Shown here in pieces: positions 32,576 through 39,852 of a DNA stretch of 64,000 nt (position 1 is the first letter of the stretch; every line of letters starts with the position of its first letter). Under the pieces are notes generated by a model, which searched no databases, was not told where the DNA came from, and worked only from the letters and a program-made list of their open reading frames with translations. The position numbers were made by a program, and so were the translations under genes. The DNA is from an uncultured Lachnospiraceae bacterium (lineage in GTDB: Bacteria; Bacillota; Clostridia; Lachnospirales; Lachnospiraceae): contig CAJUDE010000050.1 in assembly GCA_910585295.1 (NCBI GenBank), forward strand, positions 1-64,000. The letters are read 5' to 3'.

Positions 32576-33688
32576 ATGTTTGCAGAGAATTGGAAAATAT
32601 CATTGCGGCAGGTTAGGAGGATTTTGGTCCTGGACTTGTTTGGGTTAAGCAGCCTGATGGTTCCAGGAATATTGTCCTCTATGTCAGGGGCAGACGGCGT
32701 GTTCTGCCTGGCCCTTGGGATGGCTGGGGGAATAGCCTTGCTCTGGCTGATGCAGAAAAACCTCCAAGGCATGGAGGGGGATTATTACCATTATATGGAA
32801 ACGCATGTGGGGCAGTGGCTGGCAGATATTTTTATGGTATTTTATTATCTGTATTTTGTGCTGCTCTGTGGGTTTGTGCTGTATCAGGCGGCAGTTTTGG
32901 CGCTGGTGTGGCTGCTGCCCGAAGGGTCTTATTTCTGGGTCAGCGCTTTGCTGCTCCTTTTGGCGGCTTATGGGACTGTGCGGGGGATAGAAGGCAGGGC
33001 CAGGGTCTATGAAATTATTTTCTGGTTCCTGGGAATTCCGCTGCTGGCAATGCTGGCTTTGGCATTGCGGGACGTCCATACCGATTATTGGGCGCCCGTC
33101 ATGTATTCTGGGGGGAGAGGCTTTTTGCAGGGGGGCGTGGCATACCTTTTGTTCCTGCTGCCCCTTACGGCCATTTTGTTCTTAAAGCCTTTTTGCAGGA
33201 AGCCGGAGAAGCTTGCCGCCTGTGGGGGCGCCGCTTTGCTGGGCGTTACGCTGTTAAATGGGGCCGTTTACTTAATCCTCCTGGGGGTGTTTGGCTCAAA
33301 TACCATGGGCGTGCTGAAACGTCCGGCAATTACCCTAATGAGCATGGTGAACATTCCAGGCGGCTTTTTTACCAGGCAGGATGTGGTGATGACGTCTGTG
33401 TGGTTTTTTGCTTTGTTTGCCTTGATGCATACAGGGACCTTCCATAGCACGCTGATTCTAAAGAGCCTGTTCCATGAAACCGGGAACCGTTACAGCATGT
33501 GCATTTCGCTGGCGTTGGCGTTTGTGGCAGGCATTGGTTTTTTTCGGAACACATTTTTAACGGAAGTATACGGCATTTACCAGAAATGGGTTGCTCTGCC
33601 TGGAATGGCGTTGATTTTATTGATTTTGCTGTTTGCCCGCCGCAGGAAGGGAAGGGCAGGAAGGGAAAGGGGAGAAAAAGGGGCATGA
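32576..33688 (+). CDS. Spore germination receptor subunit B (GerB/GerKB family)
   Basis: A 370-residue polytopic protein of the APC-superfamily endospore germinant receptor B family, with about ten hydrophobic segments. The N-terminal ISLRQVRRILVLDLFG region is typical. It binds or senses the germinant together with the A and C subunits. It begins 12 bases after the A gene and its stop overlaps the C-gene start (ATGA). The C-terminus is basic (RRRKGRAGRERGEKGA). Confidence 0.93.
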   Translation: MFAENWKISLRQVRRILVLDLFGLSSLMVPGILSSMSGADGVFCLALGMAGGIALLWLMQKNLQGMEGDYYHYMETHVGQWLADIFMVFYYLYFVLLCGFVLYQAAVLALVWLLPEGSYFWVSALLLLLAAYGTVRGIEGRARVYEIIFWFLGIPLLAMLALALRDVHTDYWAPVMYSGGRGFLQGGVAYLLFLLPLTAILFLKPFCRKPEKLAACGGAALLGVTLLNGAVYLILLGVFGSNTMGVLKRPAITLMSMVNIPGGFFTRQDVVMTSVWFFALFALMHTGTFHSTLILKSLFHETGNRYSMCISLALAFVAGIGFFRNTFLTEVYGIYQKWVALPGMALILLILLFARRRKGRAGRERGEKGA

Positions 33689-34806
33689 AAAGAAGGTGCG
33701 TATCCCTGCTGCTGGCGGCAGGGGCAATGTTACATGCAGTGGGATGCTCTTCCACAGAACTGGAGCATAGGAGCTTCCCATTGGCGGTTGGGATTGACCT
33801 AAAGGAAAGCCCAGAGGATGGCGCGCCCAAGGGGCGGGAAGGGAAGGGTTTGGGGCTGGTGGTCAGTTATGATTTCCCAGACCTAGCCCAAATTTCTGAA
33901 AAAGGCAAGACGGTGGAGACCGCCATGGGGCTGTCCCTGGAGGGGGCGGATATGTATCATGTGGAAAAATCATATGAAAACAACACAAACCGGGTGTTGG
34001 ATTACAACCATATGAAAGCTGTTGTGTTGGGGCAAAATGTTTTTTCGGATAAAAGCCAGCTCCGGTCGCTGCTGATGGCATGGGAGCAGAGGGAGGCTTC
34101 TGCGCGGAACACAAGCCTGCTGATTGGAAGCAAGTCCGCGGCGGAAATTTTAAGCCTGACAGAAGAGACAGAAGGTTCCATGGGGACTTATCTGGAAGAA
34201 ATGTTGGAGAGCCAGAAGGATTTTAAACAGGGCAAGATTGCCACAGTTGGGAATTTGATGAACCAATGGCATAACCAGGATGAGCTTTTGCTTATCCCGG
34301 TGTTAGAAGGGGAGGGCAACCGTCCGGTTATCACGAAATATGCAGTAGTGTCTGATTTCGACTACCAGGGGATGGTCTCTGTGGAGGACGCCATGAAGTC
34401 ATTTTTAAGCCAGGGGCTTCTGGAAAAATACACTTGTGAGCCTGCGAAAAATATCACGGTGGAAATTTCAGGCATCAAGGTAAAAAAATCCATTGCGCAG
34501 GAAGGGGAAACCCCTGTGGCGACAGTGCAAATTACTGGAAAAGGGAGGCTTAAGTCCGGCCAGCTCAATTCTGTGTCGGAGCAGCGCCAACTGGAAAAAA
34601 AGATTGAGAAACAGCTTACGGCAGACCTCGCTGAGACGGCGGAAGGGATGCGAAAGGAGCTTGGGGTTGACATGGCAAACAGCTATATTTCCCTGGGCGG
34701 GAAGAACCGCGCCCTGTACCGGCTGTACCAGGGGGTGCCAGAGCTTTATAACCGCAAGGTGCGGCAGGTGTTTGAAGTGGACATTACAATCTTGAATTGG
34801 GAGTGA
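33685..34806 (+). CDS. Spore germination receptor lipoprotein C (GerC/GerKC family)
   Basis: A 373-residue lipoprotein. A short hydrophobic signal ends in the lipobox AVG-Cys21. The body carries Ger(x)C-family traits: SFPLAVGIDL at the start of domain 1 and NRVLDYNHMKAVVLG. A C-terminal domain ends with YRLYQGVPELYNRKVRQVFE. The ATG at 33685 overlaps the B-gene stop; the longer upstream frame is not used. It completes the three-gene receptor operon. Confidence 0.94.
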   Translation: MKRRCVSLLLAAGAMLHAVGCSSTELEHRSFPLAVGIDLKESPEDGAPKGREGKGLGLVVSYDFPDLAQISEKGKTVETAMGLSLEGADMYHVEKSYENNTNRVLDYNHMKAVVLGQNVFSDKSQLRSLLMAWEQREASARNTSLLIGSKSAAEILSLTEETEGSMGTYLEEMLESQKDFKQGKIATVGNLMNQWHNQDELLLIPVLEGEGNRPVITKYAVVSDFDYQGMVSVEDAMKSFLSQGLLEKYTCEPAKNITVEISGIKVKKSIAQEGETPVATVQITGKGRLKSGQLNSVSEQRQLEKKIEKQLTADLAETAEGMRKELGVDMANSYISLGGKNRALYRLYQGVPELYNRKVRQVFEVDITILNWE

Positions 34807-34832
34807 ACCAAACGAAAAAATAGTTTCTTTTG

Positions 34833-34861
34833 GTATAAGATGGGAATTTCTGGCAATACTT
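34833..34861 (+). promoter_or_regulatory. Candidate forespore sigma-F promoter for spoIIR
   Basis: GTATA (34833-34837), 14 bases, then GGCAATACTT (34852-34861), close to the known sigma-F pattern GYATA-N15-GGNNANNHTR. Spacing is one base short and the last position differs. spoIIR is under sigma-F in Bacillus, which makes the match plausible; it lies about 150 bases upstream with a repeat between. Confidence 0.35.
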
Positions 34862-34884
34862 TCCTTAGCCGGCAAAGCCAAATG

Positions 34885-34968
34885 CCCCCAAGGGGCGGGG
34901 TATTTGACATCGCGGCATTCGCCAAATATCCGCGTAGGCGCGGCTGCTTGGCCCATTGCCCGCGGGAA
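34885..34968. repeat. Dispersed GC-rich repeat, copy A
   Basis: Starts with CCCCAAGGGGCGGGGTATTT and ends near CGCGGGAA; nearly identical to 37788-37872, with small differences. It holds several short palindromes and lies in the spoIIR leader region. Confidence 0.85.
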
Positions 34969-35014
34969 AAGGATCCCATACATAAGGGATGGGAGGTTAA
35001 GGAGAGGGTTTGCT

Positions 35015-35629
35015 ATGAAAAAAATGATACAGGCAGGGATTATTTTTGCAGCAGGGTTGTTGTTTTTCTATGGGTATCAGCAATATAAGAGCCAGGCTAT
35101 GGCAAAGGAAATTGCAGGAAAAATTATCCGGTTCCATGTCAGGGCGAACAGCGACGCAGAGGTGGACCAGGAATTGAAATTAAAAGTCCGGGACGCCATA
35201 GGCGCCTATATGCAGCCGATGTTTGCCGATGTTTCCAGCATACAGGAAAGCCGCAAGGTTGTGATGGAGAATTTATCCGGGATTGAAGCGAAAGCAAAAC
35301 AGGTAATAGGGCAAGAAGGATTTGATTATACCGTAAATGCCAGGCTGGCAATCACAGATTTCCCAGAAAAAACATATGGGGATTACACATTCCCCGCAGG
35401 GGAATACGAAGCGTTGGAGGTTGTGATTGGAGAAGGGGCGGGCAGGAACTGGTGGTGCGTGATGTACCCAAACCTTTGCTTTTTTAACAGCGCCTACGAA
35501 GTGGTGGAGGAAGAGGCGGAGAAATCTTTAGCGCGGGCGCTGACCCAGGAGGAATATCAAAGCCTGATGGAGAATAAAAATTATAAAGTAAAGTCTGCTT
35601 TTTTGGATTGGATAAAAGAAAAGCTGTAA
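35015..35629 (+). CDS. spoIIR: Stage II sporulation protein R
   Basis: A 204-residue secreted signalling protein. In Bacillus it is made in the forespore and triggers SpoIIGA to process pro-sigma-E in the mother cell. It has an N-terminal membrane/signal segment (residues 5-22). The family core includes IIRFHVRANSDAEVDQELKL, LKVRDAIGAYM, the YGDYTFPAGEYEALEVVIG block and GRNWWCVMYPNLCF. The ATG at 35015 is chosen for AAGGAG at 34999-35004; the longer frame upstream runs through the intergenic repeat. It presumably responds to sigma-F. Confidence 0.95.
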   Translation: MKKMIQAGIIFAAGLLFFYGYQQYKSQAMAKEIAGKIIRFHVRANSDAEVDQELKLKVRDAIGAYMQPMFADVSSIQESRKVVMENLSGIEAKAKQVIGQEGFDYTVNARLAITDFPEKTYGDYTFPAGEYEALEVVIGEGAGRNWWCVMYPNLCFFNSAYEVVEEEAEKSLARALTQEEYQSLMENKNYKVKSAFLDWIKEKL

Positions 35630-35751
35630 GGGGTCCGAAGCACAAAAGCTAAGAGGGTTTGAAAGAACTTGAAAATTTCTGGCAGCCCTTGCATTTTTGC
35701 CGCAAAACAGGTAATATACATGTGTATGACCTGTTTGATGGAGATAATAAG

Positions 35752-36585
35752 ATGAAAGAATCCTTTGAAGATAAGAAATATGCCCCTGTGGGGGTCTTTG
35801 ATTCCGGCGTGGGAGGGCTGACTGTGGCAAGGGAAATCATGCGCCAGCTCCCCAAGGAAAGTATTATATATTTTGGGGATACTGCCCGCGTGCCTTATGG
35901 GAGCAAATCAAAAGAAACCATTATCCGCTATTCCAGGCAGATTATCCATTTCCTGGAATCTATGGGGGTAAAAGCAATTGTGGTTGCCTGCAATACGGCA
36001 AGCGCTTTTGCGTTGGAGGAAATACGACCGGAAATGAAGATGCCGATTATTGGCGTGGTAAAGCCAGGGGCAAAGGTGGCTGCTGAGACTACCAGGAACG
36101 GGCGGATTGGCGTAATCGGCACAGAAGGGACAGTAGGCAGCCAGATTTATTCAGAGATGGTCCACAGGCATAACCCCAATGCGGTGGTCCTGGGGAAGGC
36201 ATGCCCGCTGTTTGTGCCTTTGGTGGAGGAGGGCTGGCTTAAGGATTCCGTCACGATAGAAGTGGCGAGGCGGTACCTTGCGTCTTTCCAGGAATCGGGC
36301 ATTGACACTTTGATTTTGGGATGCACCCATTATCCCCTGCTGCGGTCTACAATCCGGGACATTATGGGCGACGGGGTGAACTTGGTGAACCCCGCCTATG
36401 AGACGGCCCAGGGCTTAAAACGCCTGCTTGGGCAGTATCGCATCGCCAATGACGGCAAAGGGCCGTCCACATCGGCTGGCTATCAATTCTACGTCAGCGA
36501 TGCAGCGGAGAAATTTAAGAACTTTGCGAATTCCATTTTGCCCTGTGAGATCAAAAAAGCACAATTAATACATATTGAGGAGTAA
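35752..36585 (+). CDS. murI: Glutamate racemase
   Basis: A 277-residue enzyme that makes D-glutamate for peptidoglycan. Both catalytic cysteines are present (VVACNTASA and LILGCTHYPLL). The N-terminal VGVFDSGVGGLTVAREI and YFGDTARVPYG motifs are diagnostic. The ATG at 35752 follows GGAG (35740-35743); a longer in-frame start at 35659 lacks a good ribosome site. The DUF1934 gene starts 3 bases after its stop. Confidence 0.95.
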   Translation: MKESFEDKKYAPVGVFDSGVGGLTVAREIMRQLPKESIIYFGDTARVPYGSKSKETIIRYSRQIIHFLESMGVKAIVVACNTASAFALEEIRPEMKMPIIGVVKPGAKVAAETTRNGRIGVIGTEGTVGSQIYSEMVHRHNPNAVVLGKACPLFVPLVEEGWLKDSVTIEVARRYLASFQESGIDTLILGCTHYPLLRSTIRDIMGDGVNLVNPAYETAQGLKRLLGQYRIANDGKGPSTSAGYQFYVSDAAEKFKNFANSILPCEIKKAQLIHIEE

Positions 36586-36588
36586 CAT

Positions 36589-37041
36589 ATGACAAGAGAT
36601 GTACTGTTATCAATCAGCGGGCTGCAGTTTGCAGCGAAAGAGGAAGAGGACGCGGAGCCGGTGGAGGTTATTACGGCGGGCGATTACTTTAAGAAAAATG
36701 GCAAGCATTACATTATGTACGATGAGGTCATGGAAGGGTTTGACGGCAACACGAAGAATGTCATCAAATTTACAGAAAATTCCCTTGATATTACCAAGAA
36801 GGGCGTGTCCAATGTCCATATGGTCTTTGAAAAAAATAGGAAGAATGTATCCTATTACAATACGCCTTTTGGAAGCTTGTTGATTGGCATTGATGCGAAA
36901 AGCGTGGATATTGCAGAGACAGAAGATAACATTGATGTAAAAGTGAAATATAATCTGGAAGTGAATTATGAGCATTTGGCGGATTGTTCCATTACCATGA
37001 ACATTAAGTCAAAAGAAGCCAGGGATTTTACCCTTTCTTGA
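36589..37041 (+). CDS. DUF1934 (YwiB-like) beta-barrel protein
   Basis: A 150-residue small protein, mostly beta strands (VLLSISGLQF; HYIMYDEVMEGFDGNTKNVIK; NVSYYNTPFGSLLIGI; KVKYNLEVNYEHLADCSITM). The pattern matches the DUF1934/YwiB calycin-like family, whose role is not established. Translational spacing of 3 bases from murI implies one transcript. The start follows TGAGGAG. Confidence 0.8.
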   Translation: MTRDVLLSISGLQFAAKEEEDAEPVEVITAGDYFKKNGKHYIMYDEVMEGFDGNTKNVIKFTENSLDITKKGVSNVHMVFEKNRKNVSYYNTPFGSLLIGIDAKSVDIAETEDNIDVKVKYNLEVNYEHLADCSITMNIKSKEARDFTLS

Positions 37042-37191
37042 AATACATAAGTGGGACAAAATGGACATTCCCTTGCATGGACAAGCCTGCCCTTAAGGGG
37101 GCGGCGGGGCCGGTATCCATACTATTGTGGCTGCCACGTCCGTATCTGTTGGGGCGGCGGGGCTGGCGTCCATGCTTTTGCGGCAGGGCGC

Positions 37192-37232
37192 AAAAACACC
37201 CAAGCCCCTTATCCCAGGGCTTGGGTGTTTTT
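37192..37232. terminator. Bidirectional terminator between convergent genes
   Basis: AAAAACACCCAAGCCC (37192-37207) pairs with its complement at 37217-37232. A and T tracts give U-runs in both directions. Upstream, two imperfect GGGGCGGCGGGG-type direct repeats about 53 bp apart (near 37098 and 37151) are seen without an assigned role. Confidence 0.9.
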
Positions 37233-37680
37233 ATTCCGCCTGCTGTTTTTTGAACCTGTCCCAGAACTTCTTTTTCTTTGCAACAGGGACATTAGAGACG
37301 CGGATGCCTTTCACAGATGTGATATACAATCCGCTGACAACAGCTTTTACCTCTTTTTTTGTAGGGATGCTGTCAAAAATTTCTCCTTCACAGATAAAAG
37401 TCATGATCTTCGGCCCCACCTTTGCCTTTACAATTGGCATTTTAGAACCGCGCAGCAATTTGGGGGTCTGCGCCAGCACGGCAGCGGGAAGCCCGGAGTC
37501 TTTTAGCTTCATCCGTTTCTTATCAATTACCAGCATTGATATAGTCTGTGCAGATGCGGCAATTTGGGCGTCCTGTTCTTCTTTTTTCTTTTGTGATTTT
37601 CTGCCCAGTATGTAAAGCGCAATTACTGCCGCAAGCATAAGAACGGTAATCACAATTAATACAATCTGCCATGTTGCCAT
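37231..37680 (-). CDS. Small single-pass membrane protein, function unknown
   Basis: A 149-residue protein. One N-terminal membrane helix (residues about 5-25: VLIVITVLMLAAVIALYIL) is followed by a basic stretch and a compact soluble domain (about 45-130: TISMLVIDKKRMKLKDSGLP, then MPIVKAKVGPKIMTFICEG). The tail is Lys-rich. It should sit in the membrane with the domain in the cytoplasm, judging by the positive charges after the helix. The family is not recognised. The start is preceded by GGGAGGA. Confidence 0.78.
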   Translation of the reverse strand: MATWQIVLIVITVLMLAAVIALYILGRKSQKKKEEQDAQIAASAQTISMLVIDKKRMKLKDSGLPAAVLAQTPKLLRGSKMPIVKAKVGPKIMTFICEGEIFDSIPTKKEVKAVVSGLYITSVKGIRVSNVPVAKKKKFWDRFKKQQAE

Positions 37681-37716
37681 GAGGAATCCTCCCTTTTGTT
37701 CAAATTTTTCTTTGAC

Positions 37717-37745
37717 ATTGTATCATTGATCCATCCAAAAGTCAA
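37717..37745 (-). promoter_or_regulatory. Sigma-A promoter whose -35 lies in a repeat end
   Basis: On the minus strand: TTGACT (37745-37740), 17 bases, TACAAT (37722-37717). The -35 box overlaps the terminal GTCAAATACCCC of the repeat at 37741-37872 by five of its six bases. Confidence 0.75.
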
Positions 37746-37872
37746 ATACCCCGCAGCAAGCTGGGGCTGTCCTAGCTTGTTCTTCCCGCCCCAAGGGGCG
37801 GGGTATTTGACCCTCGCGGCATTCGCCAAATATCCGCGCAAGCGCGGCTGCTTGGCTTATTGCTTGCGGGAA
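37741..37872. repeat. Dispersed GC-rich repeat, copy B, with inverted ends
   Basis: Bases 37788-37872 are the near-identical partner of 34885-34968. Here an extra terminal arm, GTCAAATACCCCGC (37741-37754), pairs with GCGGGGTATTTGAC (37798-37811). A short inner GCAAGCTGGGG...CTAGCTTGTTC stem lies between. The family's ends carry an outward-facing TTGAC. Confidence 0.85.
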
Positions 37873-37942
37873 TCAAGGCATGTTTGCGAGGTTGGATTAT
37901 GGCGCCCATATTGGGGAGGATGGCTTGCCGCGGAAGATTGAG

Positions 37943-37971
37943 TTGTGGAACGAAAGTGGTTGTGCTATAAT
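37943..37971 (+). promoter_or_regulatory. Sigma-A promoter for the Na+-symporter
   Basis: TTGTGG (37943-37948), 17 bases, TATAAT (37966-37971). Confidence 0.75.
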
Positions 37972-38021
37972 GAACCTAAAAATGTTTTAGAAGGGAGCGG
38001 GGGATTCCCCAGGTAATATTT

Positions 38022-39428
38022 ATGAAAAAAGAAAAAAGCAGACATTCATTTTCCGGGTCGCTCGGCTTTGTGCTTGCGGCTGCAGGAAGCGCGGTAGGGT
38101 TGGGGAACATCTGGAGGTTCCCTTATTTGGCGGCAAAGGACGGCGGGGGGCTGTACCTGGTAATTTACCTAATCTTAGCCCTGACGTTTGGGTTTGCGCT
38201 GCTTACCACAGAAATTGCCATAGGGAGGAAGACTAAGCAAAGCCCCCTGACGGCATATGGCAAGATTAAGGAAAAGTGGGGCTTCCTTGGGGTGTTGGCG
38301 TGCCTTGTGCCAGTGATAATCATGCCTTATTATTGCGTGATTGGCGGATGGGTTGTGAAATATTTCCTGGCTTATTTGACAGGGGATGGCGCCGCCGCTG
38401 CGGCAGACGGATATTTTACAGGCTATATTACAGGGACAGTGCAGCCGTTGGTGTTTATGGCGGCATTTTTGGCAGTTGTGGCTTTTATTATATTCCGCGG
38501 CGTGAACCGGGGGATTGAGTCTTTTTCCAAAGTGTTGATGCCGCTGCTTCTGCTGATGGTGGTAGGGATTGCGGTATTTTCCCTGACTATTCAGTTTACG
38601 GATGACGCCGGGGTGAAGAGGACTGGCATGGAAGGGTTCCAAATCTATGTTGTGCCTAATCTAAAAGGGCTGACAGTAAAAGGGTTTTTCACAGTGCTGT
38701 TGGACGCCATGGGGCAGTTGTTTTTCAGTTTGAGCGTGGCAATGGGCATTATGATAGCATATGGCTCTTATGTGCAGGATGACGCAAATTTAGTAAAATC
38801 CATTAACCAGATTGAGATTTTTGACACAGCAGTTGCATTTTTGGCAGGCGTTATGATTATCCCTGCAGTTTACACATTTATGGGGAGGGAAGGGATGGAA
38901 GCCTCAGGCCCAGGGCTGATGTTCGTATCCTTGCCAAAAGTATTTGCGTCTATGGGGAAAGTTGGTAACCTGATTGGCTGCCTGTTTTTTGCCATGGTGC
39001 TGTTTGCGGCGTTGACAAGCGCGGTATCCGTAATGGAAGCGGTAGTATCCAGCCTAATGGACAAGTTCCAGATGTCAAGAACCAAGGCGACAGTGGTGGA
39101 AGTCGCCATTGCATTAGCAGGCGGGGTGTTGGTATGCCTGGGTTACAATAAGCTGTATTTTGAAATAAAGCTTCCAAATGGCGCTGTTGCGCAGATTTTG
39201 GATATTATGGACTATATCAGCAATAACTGCCTGATGCCTCTTGTGGCAATTGGGACCTGTGTTTTGATAGGATGGGTGACAGGGCCGAAAACTGTAATCC
39301 AAGAAGTAGAAAAGACAGGATGCAAGTTTGGCAGGAAGCGCCTGTATATTGTAATGTTACGCTATATTGCGCCTGTGCTTTTGGTCGTGCTGCTGTTAAA
39401 GTCGATTGGGATTTTAACAGTAATATAG
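38022..39428 (+). CDS. Sodium:neurotransmitter symporter-family transporter
   Basis: A 468-residue LeuT-fold Na+-coupled transporter of the NSS/SNF family. The N-terminal hallmark is FVLAAAGSAVGLGNIWRFPY, the unwound TM1 that binds Na+ and substrate, with GGLYLVIYLI following. About eleven or twelve hydrophobic segments are present. Bacterial members (TnaT, MhsT) import amino acids such as tryptophan or other hydrophobic ones; the substrate here is unknown. It is a single-gene unit with its own promoter and a strong terminator. Confidence 0.94.
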   Translation: MKKEKSRHSFSGSLGFVLAAAGSAVGLGNIWRFPYLAAKDGGGLYLVIYLILALTFGFALLTTEIAIGRKTKQSPLTAYGKIKEKWGFLGVLACLVPVIIMPYYCVIGGWVVKYFLAYLTGDGAAAAADGYFTGYITGTVQPLVFMAAFLAVVAFIIFRGVNRGIESFSKVLMPLLLLMVVGIAVFSLTIQFTDDAGVKRTGMEGFQIYVVPNLKGLTVKGFFTVLLDAMGQLFFSLSVAMGIMIAYGSYVQDDANLVKSINQIEIFDTAVAFLAGVMIIPAVYTFMGREGMEASGPGLMFVSLPKVFASMGKVGNLIGCLFFAMVLFAALTSAVSVMEAVVSSLMDKFQMSRTKATVVEVAIALAGGVLVCLGYNKLYFEIKLPNGAVAQILDIMDYISNNCLMPLVAIGTCVLIGWVTGPKTVIQEVEKTGCKFGRKRLYIVMLRYIAPVLLVVLLLKSIGILTVI

Positions 39429-39469
39429 GAGGAATTGCACACTAAGGTACCGCAACAAAACGAAGGAAT

Positions 39470-39549
39470 GAGCAGTTTTTTCTTAACACTAAAATTTTAC
39501 TAAATATTTATTAAAAATTTAGTGTTGGGCAGAAAGCTGCTCTTTTTTT
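39470..39549 (+). terminator. Long-stem terminator after the symporter gene
   Basis: GAGCAG (39470-39475) pairs with CTGCTC (39537-39542), followed by a T-run. An inner 14-bp near-perfect stem (39485-39498 with 39514-39527) extends it. The rest of the 39429-39852 gap is AT-rich with no reading frame; it holds the promoter listed next. Confidence 0.8.
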
Positions 39550-39696
39550 GTTACAAAAAAATTTTTTTATTTAAATAGGATAAAAGTATGACGGTAAAAA
39601 TGCACAAAAAAAATGTGATAATTACCAAGATTTCGGTCAAAATCTTATTTATAATGCTGAAAAGGGATTCTGACGCAGGAAAATGCCGAAAAACAG

Positions 39697-39725
39697 TTGA
39701 AAAATTTTACTAAAAATCATAAAAT
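39697..39725 (+). promoter_or_regulatory. Sigma-A promoter for the secreted-enzyme locus
   Basis: TTGAAA (39697-39702), 17 bases, TAAAAT (39720-39725), about 125 bases upstream of the first gene. No catabolite-response (cre) site was recognised. Confidence 0.6.
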
Positions 39726-39852
39726 GACATTATAGTATTCGCGTATTGGCGGAAAAACAGCGAAACCGACAGCCAATGGAAGGGCAGCATGGGCTGTGGG
39801 AAGCTGCGATATTATGCGCAATACTCAATAAAATGAAAAGGAGAAGAGGAAA

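Noticed and set aside
33499..33684. N-terminal extension of the GerC lipoprotein
   Set aside because: It lies wholly within the GerB gene in another frame; the lipoprotein signal starts at 33685.
34904..35014. N-terminal extension of spoIIR from 34904
   Set aside because: It is translated from the intergenic GC-rich repeat; the signal segment begins at 35015 behind AAGGAG.
37098..37176. GGGGCGGCGGGG direct repeats as a mobile-element remnant
   Set aside because: There are only two imperfect copies, with no inverted ends or coding trace; left as a note under the terminator.
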